Notes: generated from the sequence alone by a model not told the origin. A DNA stretch of 64,000 bases from Pseudomonadota bacterium (GCA_021324655.1 JAJPIP010000052.1:1-64000); one strand, 5' to 3'. Counted from the first letter of the stretch, positions 9,622-19,057 are shown. A program made the numbers and translations.

Positions 9622-10553
9622 TGCCGGGCTCCTTCGTAGAACACCCAGCGAGCGGAGGTCTTGAACACGAGGAAGGTCGCCGCCATCACGATGACAAAGA
9701 AGATCCACGCCTGGGCCGAGGCGTATCCCATCTGATTGGTCTCACTACCGAAGGCGGTCTGGAAGAGGTAATACATGAAGGTTATTGATTCCTCCCCCGG
9801 GTGGTTGTAAGTCAAGACATAGATCTGGTCAAAGATCTGGAAGAAGCCGATAAGCCCGATGATCACCTCGAAGAGGATGGTCGGCGTCAGGAGCGGCAGA
9901 GTGACGTGGAAGAAACGCGACCAGGCGCCGGCGCCGTCGATCTTGGCACTCTCGTAGAGCTGCTCTGGAATGTTCTGGAGGCCGGCCAGATAGATGATCA
10001 TGCCGCCTCCCACGCCCCAGAGCAAGGTGATGATGATAGCCGGCTTGATCCAGTTGGGATCGGCGAGCCAATCAATGGACGGAAGGTGGAAGACTCGCAG
10101 GATGGCGTCGAGGACCCCGTACTGCGGATCGAAGAGGGAAATCCAGAGCACGCCGCTGGCCACGGCCGGTACCAGGGTCGGCACGTAGTACAGGCCGCGG
10201 AAGAAGGTGATGCCGCGCAGGCGCTCGTTGAGGAGGAGCGCGGTGGCCAGCGCCAGGACGAGGTTCACCGGCAGCCCGATGATCACGAAGTAGAAGGTGT
10301 TGAACATGGCCGACCGAAACTCGCCGTCGCTCGTGAGGAGACCGGTGTAGTTCTGCAGGCCGACCCACTGGGGCGGTGTGAAGAGGTCGTAGTTGGTAAA
10401 GCTGAGGTAGAGCGACGCCAGCATCGGCCCCAGGGTCCAGATGAGAAAGCCCAGGATCCAGGGTGAGGCGAAGAGGTAGAAGGCGATGGCTTCCCGCCGC
10501 TCCAGTCTGGTCATGCGGCGGCGGCGTGGGATGATGGCGCGAACGCTTGCCAA
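9618..10553 (-). CDS. Carbohydrate ABC transporter permease (MalF-type)
   Basis: YESAKIDGAGAWSRFFHVTLPLLTPTILFEVI EAA loop; multiple TM segments. Confidence 0.9.
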   Translation of the reverse strand: MASVRAIIPRRRRMTRLERREAIAFYLFASPWILGFLIWTLGPMLASLYLSFTNYDLFTPPQWVGLQNYTGLLTSDGEFRSAMFNTFYFVIIGLPVNLVLALATALLLNERLRGITFFRGLYYVPTLVPAVASGVLWISLFDPQYGVLDAILRVFHLPSIDWLADPNWIKPAIIITLLWGVGGGMIIYLAGLQNIPEQLYESAKIDGAGAWSRFFHVTLPLLTPTILFEVIIGLIGFFQIFDQIYVLTYNHPGEESITFMYYLFQTAFGSETNQMGYASAQAWIFFVIVMAATFLVFKTSARWVFYEGARQ

Positions 10554-10569
10554 GGCTCGTCCCGACTCC

Positions 10570-11913
10570 CTACACGTGGCCGCCGGCGAGGATCGTATTC
10601 GCGCCGGACTGCGCCTTGGCGAGACCCGCCGGGACGGTCATGTGACCGCTGAAGACGTCATTGGAGAGCACGGTGTCCACGTAGTTGAAGGCGTCCGCTT
10701 TATGCGGGAAGTCGAGGTACGGGACGCCGGCGGGGATGGTGTTGATGACCGACCTCATGCCCGGAGGCTGACTCTTGAGGAAGGCACTGGACAGAGCGAG
10801 GGAGCGAATCGACGGAATGTTGATGCCGTGCTGCGACATCACCTTCTGCCCCGGCGCCGTGCCCAGCCATTTCACCAGGTTCCAGGCAGCTGCCTTGTTC
10901 GACGTGTTGGCATTGATGGCGTTGCCCACTCCCTGGGCCATGCTGACTTCCTTGCCGTTCCAGGACGGGAATGGCGCGATGTCCCATTTGAAGTTGTTGA
11001 TGGGGTAGTACTCGGGCAGGTCGAACGTGCCGTCAATGTACATCGCGACCTTCCCGGACGCGAAGATGTTCTGGTAGTGCCCCAGTTGCGTCGGGTTCGG
11101 GGAGACGTGGTACTTCGAGACGAGGTTGACGAGGAACTGTATGGCGCGCTGCCCGGTGGGCGAGTCGATCAGGCACTTCACATGCCCGCTCGTCTCCGGC
11201 TGCGTCCACAGATGCCCGCCCATCTCGGTGATCAGTGGCTCGTCGATCCCGTCGAGGTACTCATAGCTCCCGTAGCCCCACTGGACGATGTTGTTGGGAT
11301 TGAAGCCGGGCTGCGTGGCGTTGTGACCGCTGCTGTCGAGCGTCAGCAGCTGGGCATCGTGCAAGAGTTGCTGCCAGCTCGAGGGCGGCGACGTGATGCC
11401 CGCCTTGGCGAACTCCGTCTTGTTCCAGAGCAGCATGTTGAGCGAGATATCGCGCGGCAGCTCGTAGTAGTGGCCCTGGTACCGGAAACTGGGCAGCTCC
11501 TGGGCCCAGTACTGGCTCATATCGACATGGCTTTGCTTGATGTAGTTGTCGAGACTGAGGAGCCGTCCGGATCCCGCATAGTGCACCTGGTAGTAACCGG
11601 GATCGAGCAGGAACACGTCCGGAGCCGTGCCGGCGGCGAGCTGCGTCGGGAGTTTGGTCCAGTAGGTGTTCCAGTCGGCAACCTGTTGCGACACCGTGAT
11701 GTGTGGACTCGCGTGGTGGAACGCGGACAGCAAGACCCGGCCGGCCTTGATCTCATCGGCCGATCCCCAGCGCCCGTAGGTGAGACTGACGTGCTGGTTG
11801 GACGTGCCGGAGGATCCGCTCGAGCCGGATGCGGAAGATCCACAGGCGGCCAGCCCGACTGCCAGCACCGACATGCCGGCGACCGCGACAAAACGCTTCA
11901 GATTCCCTTTCAC
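10570..11913 (-). CDS. ABC transporter extracellular solute-binding lipoprotein (SBP-A)
   Basis: Lipobox VGLAACGSS; SBP family 1 sequence; GTG start at 11913 with GAGGAG ribosome site; precedes MalF/MalG genes. Confidence 0.9.
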   Translation of the reverse strand: MKGNLKRFVAVAGMSVLAVGLAACGSSASGSSGSSGTSNQHVSLTYGRWGSADEIKAGRVLLSAFHHASPHITVSQQVADWNTYWTKLPTQLAAGTAPDVFLLDPGYYQVHYAGSGRLLSLDNYIKQSHVDMSQYWAQELPSFRYQGHYYELPRDISLNMLLWNKTEFAKAGITSPPSSWQQLLHDAQLLTLDSSGHNATQPGFNPNNIVQWGYGSYEYLDGIDEPLITEMGGHLWTQPETSGHVKCLIDSPTGQRAIQFLVNLVSKYHVSPNPTQLGHYQNIFASGKVAMYIDGTFDLPEYYPINNFKWDIAPFPSWNGKEVSMAQGVGNAINANTSNKAAAWNLVKWLGTAPGQKVMSQHGINIPSIRSLALSSAFLKSQPPGMRSVINTIPAGVPYLDFPHKADAFNYVDTVLSNDVFSGHMTVPAGLAKAQSGANTILAGGHV

Positions 11914-11970
11914 GATGCTCACTCCTCGCCACACCCGGCGCGTCGTCACAGCACGCTCACGTTTTGAACC

Positions 11971-11999
11971 AGTCTAGGCGTGAGGATGATCGAGGTCAA
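11971..11999 (-). promoter_or_regulatory. Predicted sigma70-type promoter of SBP-A cluster
   Basis: Minus strand TTGACC (11999-11994), 17-bp spacer, TAGACT (11976-11971); the -35 region matches that of the amine oxidase promoter. Confidence 0.55.
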
Positions 12000-12080
12000 G
12001 CAGCTTCTGTGAGCGAAGATACTAATTGACCGGGTCTTGCTGCCGCCGCGACTCGCGGCCGGAGCAGAAGGAGGAGAGAG

Positions 12081-13130
12081 ATGTCGGAGACCGACGGACT
12101 GCTGCTGGAAGAGTTCATGCCGCGCGCCGAGTTGGTGGTGCCGGAGCACCGCATACGGCGCGCTCGCTTTCCTGCCATCGACGCCCATAACCATCTCGGC
12201 CGCTGGCTCTCTCCCGACTGGCTGAGCTCCGTCGAGGACATCCTGTCCGTCATGGATGCCTGCAACATCCGCACGATCGTCAACCTCGACGGCATGTGGG
12301 GAGAGCAACTGGAAGCCAACCTTGACCGCTATGACCGAGCGCATCCCGACCGCTTCGTCACCTTCGCCCAGGCCGACTGGTCCCGGTCGACTGAGGCGAA
12401 GTTCGGTGTGATGCTGGGCGATCAGCTGCGAGATAGCGTTCATCGCGGCGCTCGCGGACTGAAAGTCTGGAAGAACCTGGGAACCCAACTGCGCGACGAG
12501 CACGGCAACCTGATCCCGGTCGACGATGAGCGGCTCTCGCCCCTCTGGCAGGCGGCTGCCGAGTCGCGCGTCCCCGTTCTGATCCACGTTGCCGACCCGG
12601 TTGCCTTCTTCCGTCCGCTCGACGCCACCAACGAGCGCTGGGAAGAACTCAAGGCGCATCCCGACTGGCACTTCTGCGGCGATCAGTTTCCCTCCTTCGA
12701 TGCCATCATCGAGCAGTTTGAGCATCTCATCGCCGCGAATCCGGAGACCGTCTTCATCGGGGCCCACGTGGGCTGCTATTCGGAGAATCTCGGCTGGGTC
12801 GACCGCATGCTCGCGACCTACCCGAACTTCAACGTCGACATCGGTCAGCGGATCTCGGAGCTGGGCCGCCAGCCGTACTCATCGCGCCGCCTCTTCGCGC
12901 GTCACGCCGACCGCATCCTCTTCGGCACCGATTGCTTCCCGCCGTCACCGGAGTGGTACGAGCCCTACTTCCGCTTCCTGGAGACCGACGACGAGTACTT
13001 CAACTACGCCGCCCATGACGAGCTCCCCGGCCAGGGACGCTGGGCGATCTACGGTCTTGATCTGCCGGACGACATCCTTCGGAAGGTGTATTTCGAGAAC
13101 GCCGCGAGATTGTTAGGGTTCACGACATAG
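12081..13130 (+). CDS. Amidohydrolase family protein (amidohydro-related, TIM barrel)
   Basis: DAHNHLGRWL N-terminal metal motif, FIGAHVGCYSENLGWV, RILFGTDCFPP; GGAGGAG ribosome site upstream. Confidence 0.85.
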   Translation: MSETDGLLLEEFMPRAELVVPEHRIRRARFPAIDAHNHLGRWLSPDWLSSVEDILSVMDACNIRTIVNLDGMWGEQLEANLDRYDRAHPDRFVTFAQADWSRSTEAKFGVMLGDQLRDSVHRGARGLKVWKNLGTQLRDEHGNLIPVDDERLSPLWQAAAESRVPVLIHVADPVAFFRPLDATNERWEELKAHPDWHFCGDQFPSFDAIIEQFEHLIAANPETVFIGAHVGCYSENLGWVDRMLATYPNFNVDIGQRISELGRQPYSSRRLFARHADRILFGTDCFPPSPEWYEPYFRFLETDDEYFNYAAHDELPGQGRWAIYGLDLPDDILRKVYFENAARLLGFTT

Positions 13131-13187
13131 CAAATCGGCGTAGGAATGGCGAGAGCCCTGTCCCCTCAGCATTAGGTTGACGCCGCA

Positions 13188-13205
13188 GCGGTCGGGCGCG
13201 ACCGC
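13188..13205. terminator. Short hairpin 1 in convergent intergenic region
   Basis: GCGGTCG-GGCG-CGACCGC. Confidence 0.35.
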
Positions 13206-13255
13206 GGAGCGGTGTCCCGCCGCCTCCGAGGACTACCCGGGTGATGCAGCCCGAC

Positions 13256-13297
13256 CTGATGCCGATTGGCGGGGCGAGGCCCGCCAATCGGCATCAG
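13256..13297. terminator. Perfect 18-bp stem, 6-nt loop hairpin between convergent genes
   Basis: CTGATGCCGATTGGCGGG-GCGAGG-CCCGCCAATCGGCATCAG. Confidence 0.55.
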
Positions 13298-13316
13298 AGA
13301 TTCGATGGTCGAATCT
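13298..13316. terminator. Hairpin directly following the 18-bp stem
   Basis: AGATTCGA-TGG-TCGAATCT. Confidence 0.4.
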
Positions 13317-13320
13317 CGAT

Positions 13321-14631
13321 CTACCGCGCCGCGACGGGGGCGGTGGCCCATGCCGGCAGCCAGCGGGCCTCCGCCTCCAGCAGTTCATCGGTCATCTGCC
13401 AGATCTGATCGAGGGTGAGGCGGCCGGCCAGCACGGGATCCAGGGCCACCGCCTGGTAGATCTTCTCCCGATCCTGCTCCAGCACCGCTTCTACCGTCAG
13501 GCTCTGCTGATCGATAAGGGGATGGATGAGGGCGGCGCACTGGGTGGGCAGCGGATCAACCGGCGTGGGGTGAACGCCAAGGCCGTTGACCAGGCAGGGC
13601 ACTTCCACGCACGACTCTGCCTGCAGATTCGGGATGAGCCGTCCCTCATTCATGACGTTCCCCACGATCTGCGTCGTGCCGCCGGTCAGCATGGTGTGAA
13701 TGATCTCGGCCGCGTACTCGCTGGTCGCCTGGATATCCAGCTCCTCACCGGCGTCGAGCCGCCGCTTGGTGTCTTCGAACTCGCCGATGTTGACCTGGCA
13801 GCGGCGGAGGTATTCGCGGAGGGGGATATTGAGCCGATCGATCAATTCGGGATGGCCCAGGAAGTACGAGCTGTACTCGGAGTGGTGCTCGCTCGACTCG
13901 GTCGGATAGTACCCGAAGCGGCGGAAGAGCTCGGCGCGGACGCGATCGTCCTCGGGGATGTCTCCCGCCTCCACCTTCTGCCGGAGAAGTGGATAGAGAT
14001 CCTCGCCGTTGTAGCAGAGCTTGATGATCCAGGCGATGTGGTTGATGCCGGCGGTCTGATACTGCACTTTCTCAAAGGGAACCCCCAACCATCCGGAGAT
14101 CTCGTGGATCGTCCAGTAAACGCTGTGACACAGGCCGAGCACGCGGATCGACGTCGCTTTGCTGGCCGCCCAGACCAGCATCGACATCGGGTTCGTGTAA
14201 TTGAGCAGCCAGGCATTGGGGCAGTACTGCTCCATCTGCTCAGCGATCTCGAGCATCACCGGGATGGAGCGGACGCCGCGCATCACGCCGCCGACGCCCA
14301 CGGTGTCCGCGATCGTGTACTCGATCCCGTAGCGTGCCGGGATGTCGAAGTCGACCTGAGTCGCGGCGTAACCGCCAACCTGCACCGTGTTGATGACGAA
14401 GTCGGCGCCGGGCAGGATGTCGGTGCGGTCCAGGCTCGCCTCGATATGCGGATGGGCGTCAAAGTGCTGCGCGGTCCAGCGGGCCACCCGCTCCGCGGTC
14501 TGCAGCCGGTCCGGATCAATGTCGTGGAGACCCACCGTGATGTCTTTGAGTTCCGGATAAGCGAGGAAATCGGCGAGCAGATTTCGGGTGAATTCGACGC
14601 TTCCCGCGCCCACGATGACGATCTTGGTCAC
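13321..14631 (-). CDS. Glycoside hydrolase family 4 (alpha-galactosidase/glucosidase-like), copy A
   Basis: MTKIVIVGAGSVEFTRNLLADFLAYPEL, LLNYTNPMSMLVWA, GLCHSVYWTIHE: GH4 NAD and metal motifs. Confidence 0.92.
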   Translation of the reverse strand: MTKIVIVGAGSVEFTRNLLADFLAYPELKDITVGLHDIDPDRLQTAERVARWTAQHFDAHPHIEASLDRTDILPGADFVINTVQVGGYAATQVDFDIPARYGIEYTIADTVGVGGVMRGVRSIPVMLEIAEQMEQYCPNAWLLNYTNPMSMLVWAASKATSIRVLGLCHSVYWTIHEISGWLGVPFEKVQYQTAGINHIAWIIKLCYNGEDLYPLLRQKVEAGDIPEDDRVRAELFRRFGYYPTESSEHHSEYSSYFLGHPELIDRLNIPLREYLRRCQVNIGEFEDTKRRLDAGEELDIQATSEYAAEIIHTMLTGGTTQIVGNVMNEGRLIPNLQAESCVEVPCLVNGLGVHPTPVDPLPTQCAALIHPLIDQQSLTVEAVLEQDREKIYQAVALDPVLAGRLTLDQIWQMTDELLEAEARWLPAWATAPVAAR

Positions 14632-14642
14632 TGTTTTCTCCT

Positions 14643-15569
14643 CTAGCGATTTGGTAGCACGACGGCCCGCGTCAAATTGCGGGGTGATGCCACATCAATC
14701 CCTTGCGCGGCCGCCCGGTGGGCGGCAAACAACTGCGCTTGCACCAGTGAGACCAGCGGATCGTCCGGACTTGGCCGGATCGTGGCCCCGGTTGCTGCTG
14801 CGTCGCGGAGGACGGATGCCGCGACCTCATCCTCCGGCGCATCGAAACTCCAGATCAAGGTATTCTCGTCGGCCGCGGCGATCGGTCCGTGCCGGTAGTC
14901 CAGCGTCTGGTGACTCTCCGGTACCTGCAGCGCCGCTTCCTGCAACGTGAGCGCGGCCGAGCGCGCCAGGCCGTAGCGCCAGCCCCGCCCGAGATACACG
15001 ACGTGCGGCTGCTCGAATTCCTCGGGCTGGAAGGACAGGCCCCGCTCCACCGCCTCGGGCAGCTCACTCAGATCTTCACTCGTTATGAGAGCGCGCAGAG
15101 CGGTCAACGCGGCGGTGATGAAACGGGTCTGGACGACACCCGTCTCGGAGGCGAAGGGGAGCGGGAGAACCGCGTCGGCCCAGCGCTCCGCCGGGGACCC
15201 GGCGTCGCCGACCACGAGGATGACCCGTGCTCCGGTCTCTTTGGCGGCCTGCATCGCCCGGATCAACTCGGTGGTCTGTCCGGTGCGGCTGGTGGCGACG
15301 TGCGTCCAGCCGGGACGCGGCCGGTACTCGGACGGCAGCAGCGCTTGCGCGGGGAGGCCGCGCGCGTCCTCGTAGAGACGGGCCGCGGCGAGGCCGATGC
15401 AGTGAGAGGACCCCGATCCCAGGAATAGAACCTCCCCGGACAGGAGTGAAGCCACGCGCTCGTCTTGAGCGACGACGTTCAAAGCCTGACGGACAATGTC
15501 GGGCGTACTGCGAATGTCGGCCTCGATCTCCACGCTCACCTCCCTGTCTGCTTGATCGAATTCAATCAT
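14643..15569 (-). CDS. SIS domain sugar isomerase/deaminase-like protein (GlmS/AgaS type)
   Basis: FLGSGSSHCIGLAAARLYEDARGLPAQALLPSEY and TSRTGQTTELIRAMQAAKETGARVILV; start MIEFDQAD at 15569. Confidence 0.85.
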   Translation of the reverse strand: MIEFDQADREVSVEIEADIRSTPDIVRQALNVVAQDERVASLLSGEVLFLGSGSSHCIGLAAARLYEDARGLPAQALLPSEYRPRPGWTHVATSRTGQTTELIRAMQAAKETGARVILVVGDAGSPAERWADAVLPLPFASETGVVQTRFITAALTALRALITSEDLSELPEAVERGLSFQPEEFEQPHVVYLGRGWRYGLARSAALTLQEAALQVPESHQTLDYRHGPIAAADENTLIWSFDAPEDEVAASVLRDAAATGATIRPSPDDPLVSLVQAQLFAAHRAAAQGIDVASPRNLTRAVVLPNR

Positions 15570-15713
15570 ATTCTCCCAACTCCGGCAATTGATCTGCCGA
15601 CAGTCGCGCAACTCCGAGTGGTAATCTCAACCCGCAGACCCCGGCTGCCGGCACGGAATCCTTCCCGTCCGGGAGACCCGTTCTCGTTAGGGGGCCTGCA
15701 AGGAGGCAATCTC

Positions 15714-16643
15714 GTGGGCCTTGATTTACAGGGACTGATTCCGGCGACAGTGCTCCCTATGACCGCCGATGCCGAGATCGATGAAGCGCAACTGCGTGGG
15801 TACATTCGGTGGGTCGCCGAGCAGGGGCCATGCGCGTTGGCCATCAACGCCGACACCGGAGAAGGGCCGCACCTGACCCACCAGGAAAAGGTGCAGGTGC
15901 TCGAAATCGTCGCGGACGAATTGAAGGGACGAGTGCCCATCGTCGCCGGCCTGGCAGGGCCGTCGACTCGCCTCGCCGTGGCGCAGGCGCGTGACTTCAA
16001 GGCTGCCGGGGCCGATGCTTTGTTGGTTTTCCCCATCTCCGCCTACCTCAGCTCACCGCTCGATCCGGAGATTCCGCTGCGATATCACCAGGCGGTTGCC
16101 GAGGTCGGCTTGCCGCTCATTCTCTTCCAGCTGCAGCCGGCGCTCGGTGGCGTCAATTTTGAGCGCGACGTCCTTCGCCGGCTGGCGAGCCTCGACGGGG
16201 TGATCGCCATCAAGGAGGCGTCTTTTGACGCGCGCCGCTTCCTGGATGTCGCCCGCGTTCTGGAGGAGTTACCGCGTCCCATCACACTCCTCACCGGCAA
16301 CGACAACTTCATTTACGAGTCGTTCGTCCTGGGCGCCCGGGGCGCACTTATTGGCTTCGGCGCCATCATGACCGCCGAGCAGGTGCAGATGATCCAGGCC
16401 TGGCAGGCCGGACGGATCGACGTGGCGCAGGATCTCGGCCGCCGCATCCAGCGCCTGGCCGATGTGGTGTTCGCGCCGCCGGTGGCCGACTACCGGGTGC
16501 GGCTGAAAGAAGCGCTGCACCTGCTCGGTGTCCTGGACGAGCCGTATGTGCGGGAGCCGCTCCTGCCGCTGGCCGCGTCGCAACGCGAGTTGCTGCGGCG
16601 CACGCTGCAGGAAGTCGGCTTGCTGCAGGAGACGGCGGCATGA
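15714..16643 (+). CDS. Dihydrodipicolinate synthase/N-acetylneuraminate lyase family protein
   Basis: LIPATVLPMTADAEIDEAQLRGYIRWV, NADTGEGPHLTHQEK, VIAIKEAS (catalytic Lys). GTG start at 15714 preceded by AGGAGG. Confidence 0.88.
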   Translation: MGLDLQGLIPATVLPMTADAEIDEAQLRGYIRWVAEQGPCALAINADTGEGPHLTHQEKVQVLEIVADELKGRVPIVAGLAGPSTRLAVAQARDFKAAGADALLVFPISAYLSSPLDPEIPLRYHQAVAEVGLPLILFQLQPALGGVNFERDVLRRLASLDGVIAIKEASFDARRFLDVARVLEELPRPITLLTGNDNFIYESFVLGARGALIGFGAIMTAEQVQMIQAWQAGRIDVAQDLGRRIQRLADVVFAPPVADYRVRLKEALHLLGVLDEPYVREPLLPLAASQRELLRRTLQEVGLLQETAA

Positions 16644-17632
16644 AGTTCGGAGTCTTCCTCCCCAGCTTCCTGCAAGCGGGAGCCGAGAACCATCCCCAGC
16701 GCCTGCGCGACTTTGCCCGTCACGCCGAGGAACTTGGGTTCGACTCGCTCTGGATCACCGATCACATTATCACCGCCCATCGCTTCTACAGCGTGAGCTG
16801 GCTCGATGCCCTGATCACCCTGTCCCACGTGGCGGCGGTGACCGAGCGCGTTCGGCTCGGCACCTCCATCCTCATCCTGCCGGTCCGTCAGCCGGCCGTG
16901 CTGGCGAAGGAGATCGCTACCCTGCACTACCTGTCCGGTGAGCGCTACATCTTCGGGGTCGGCACCGGATGGTACGGGCCCGAGTTCGAGGCCGCAGGCG
17001 TCCGCAAGGAAGAGCGGGGCCGCCGCACCGACGAGGTGCTGGCCGCGACGATCGATCTGCTGACCGGTCCCGATGTCCGGTTTCACGGCCGGTACTACCA
17101 GCTCGACGGCGTGACCGTCGAGCCGCACGTCACGCCGCCTCCCGTGTGGGCAGCGGGAGGCAGTCAGCTGCCCCATGAGCGGTCGCCGGAAAGACCGGAG
17201 ATGCATCCCAACGTCCTGCGGCGCATCGTGCGAGCCGACGGCTGGATCGCGCGTCCCACCTGTCCGCCGGACCTCATCGCGTCCGATCTGCGGACCATTC
17301 GTCAGGCACGGGAGGCTGCCGGTGAGACCAGGCCCTTCACCGTCGCCCACGAGAACTTCACCTGGATCGAGGAGTCCGGCAGCAAGGACGATATCACGGC
17401 GGAGCAGCGGCGGCGCTTTGCCCGGGTGGTCAGCGACGAGCGCCCCTGGGAGTACATCGACGCCGTCTACATGCCGGGAACGATCGACGAGATCCAGCGC
17501 AAGGTGCAGGCGCGCGTCGATGCCGGTGTGGAGTACATGATGCTTCACACTCTGACGCCGGACCTGGAGCAGCTCGACCTGATCGCACGCCACATCGTGC
17601 GCCCGTTCGCCGACGTGCCGGCTGCTGTCTAA
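16640..17632 (+). CDS. LLM class flavin-dependent oxidoreductase
   Basis: HAEELGFDSLWITDHI, LTLSHVAAVTERVRLGTSILILPVRQPAVLAKEIATL; ATGA overlap with upstream gene. Confidence 0.92.
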   Translation: MKFGVFLPSFLQAGAENHPQRLRDFARHAEELGFDSLWITDHIITAHRFYSVSWLDALITLSHVAAVTERVRLGTSILILPVRQPAVLAKEIATLHYLSGERYIFGVGTGWYGPEFEAAGVRKEERGRRTDEVLAATIDLLTGPDVRFHGRYYQLDGVTVEPHVTPPPVWAAGGSQLPHERSPERPEMHPNVLRRIVRADGWIARPTCPPDLIASDLRTIRQAREAAGETRPFTVAHENFTWIEESGSKDDITAEQRRRFARVVSDERPWEYIDAVYMPGTIDEIQRKVQARVDAGVEYMMLHTLTPDLEQLDLIARHIVRPFADVPAAV

Positions 17633-17652
17633 CGACTAACCGGCAAGAGTTC

Positions 17653-17680
17653 AGGAGGGCCGGCGCGCGCCGGCCCTCCT
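17653..17680. terminator. Strong intrinsic terminator-like palindrome
   Basis: AGGAGGGCCGGCGC-GCGCCGGCCCTCCT perfect palindrome followed by CTTTTCT; between convergent LLM gene and SBP-B. Confidence 0.8.
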
Positions 17681-17686
17681 CTTTTC

Positions 17687-19057
17687 TCAGACGTGACCGC
17701 CGGCGAGGATGGTCTTGGCCCCTGTTGCTGCCTTGGCGGCACCCGCAGGCACACTCATTCGGCCCGTCCACACATCGTTGGCCATGACAGTCTCGATGTA
17801 GTTGAACGCGTCGGTCTTGTGCGGGAAGTCAAGATATGGCACGCCGTACTTGATGGAGTCGAGCACCGCCTTCATCCCGCTCGGCTCCTTCTTCAGGAAG
17901 TTCGGTGATTCGGCCATTGACTGGATCGATGGGATATTGATGCCGTCCGCCGACATCACCTTCTGGCCGGCCGGGCTGGAGATCCAGTTGACGAGCGTCC
18001 AGGCGGCCGCCTTCTTCGACGACTGCGCGTTGATGGAGTTCCCGACGGCTTGCGCCATGGTCGCTTCGTGTCCATTCCATGAGGGGAAGGGAATGACGCC
18101 CCACTTGAAGCCGCTGATGGCCTTGTAGGCCGGAAGATCGAAGCTCCCTTCGGGGTACATGGCGACCTTCCCGGAGATGAAGATGTTCTGGTAGTGGTTC
18201 ATCTCTGCCGGCGTGGGCGACACGTGGTATTTGAAGGTGAGATCCACCAGGAACTGGAGAGCCTGGCGCGCGGCCGGCGTATTGATCAGCGACTGGGCAT
18301 GGCCACTCGTCTCCGGCTGCGTCCACAGATGCCCGCCCATCTCGGTGATCAACGGCTCCTCGATCCCGTCGAGGTACTCGTAGTTGCCGTAGCCCCACTG
18401 GACGATGTTGTTGGGATTGAAGCCGGGCTGCGTGGCGTTGTGGCCGCTACTGTCGAGTGTCAGCAGCTGAGCATCGTGCAAGAGCTGCTGCCAGCTCGAG
18501 GGCGGCGAACTGATGCCCGCCTTGTGGAAGAGATTCTCATTCCAGAGGACGAGGTTCACGTTCATGTCGCGCGGCATCTCGTAATAGTGACCCTGATAGC
18601 GAAGGGTCGGTAGCTCCGACGCCCAGTAGCGATTCATGTTGATGTGGGCGGCCTTGATGTATGGGTCCAGGTTCACGAGAAGGCCGTGGCCGGCGTAGTT
18701 CACCTGGTAGTAGCCCGGATCGATCTGAACGGCGTCCGGTGCCTGCCCGGCCGCGAACTGCGTGGCCAGCTTGGTCCAGTACGTGTTCCAGTCGGCGATC
18801 TGAGGATGAATCGAGACCTTGGGATTCTGGGCATGAAAGGCGCCCAGCAGCCGGTTGCTCGCCTTGATCTCGTCGGCGGAGCCCCAGTGGCCGTACGTAA
18901 TGCTGACCGGCTTCGTCACATGACTGGAGACACTTCCCCCGCTGCCGGCCGCATTACTGTTGGATCCGCAGGCGCTGAGCCCGATGGTGGCGAGGCTGAC
19001 GGCAACTCCTGCCACGGCCGGCCACGACCACCGTTGGACAGCTGAAACGAACGACAT
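17687..19057 (-). CDS. ABC transporter extracellular solute-binding lipoprotein (SBP-B, paralog of SBP-A, no adjacent permeases)
   Basis: Lipobox IGLSACGSN; end-to-end similarity to SBP-A; start ATG 19057 with AAGGAG. Confidence 0.9.
   Translation of the reverse strand: MSFVSAVQRWSWPAVAGVAVSLATIGLSACGSNSNAAGSGGSVSSHVTKPVSITYGHWGSADEIKASNRLLGAFHAQNPKVSIHPQIADWNTYWTKLATQFAAGQAPDAVQIDPGYYQVNYAGHGLLVNLDPYIKAAHINMNRYWASELPTLRYQGHYYEMPRDMNVNLVLWNENLFHKAGISSPPSSWQQLLHDAQLLTLDSSGHNATQPGFNPNNIVQWGYGNYEYLDGIEEPLITEMGGHLWTQPETSGHAQSLINTPAARQALQFLVDLTFKYHVSPTPAEMNHYQNIFISGKVAMYPEGSFDLPAYKAISGFKWGVIPFPSWNGHEATMAQAVGNSINAQSSKKAAAWTLVNWISSPAGQKVMSADGINIPSIQSMAESPNFLKKEPSGMKAVLDSIKYGVPYLDFPHKTDAFNYIETVMANDVWTGRMSVPAGAAKAATGAKTILAGGHV

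Noticed and set aside
10486-11967. 493-aa plus-strand ORF opposite SBP-A
   Set aside because: Shadow ORF: composition typical of antisense reading (Arg/Gly/Val/His rich, no motif); the minus strand has a lipoprotein SBP with clear homologs in the window.
13177-14646. 489-aa plus-strand ORF opposite GH4-A
   Set aside because: Antisense artefact of high GC; the GH4 reading frame on the minus strand has all family motifs.
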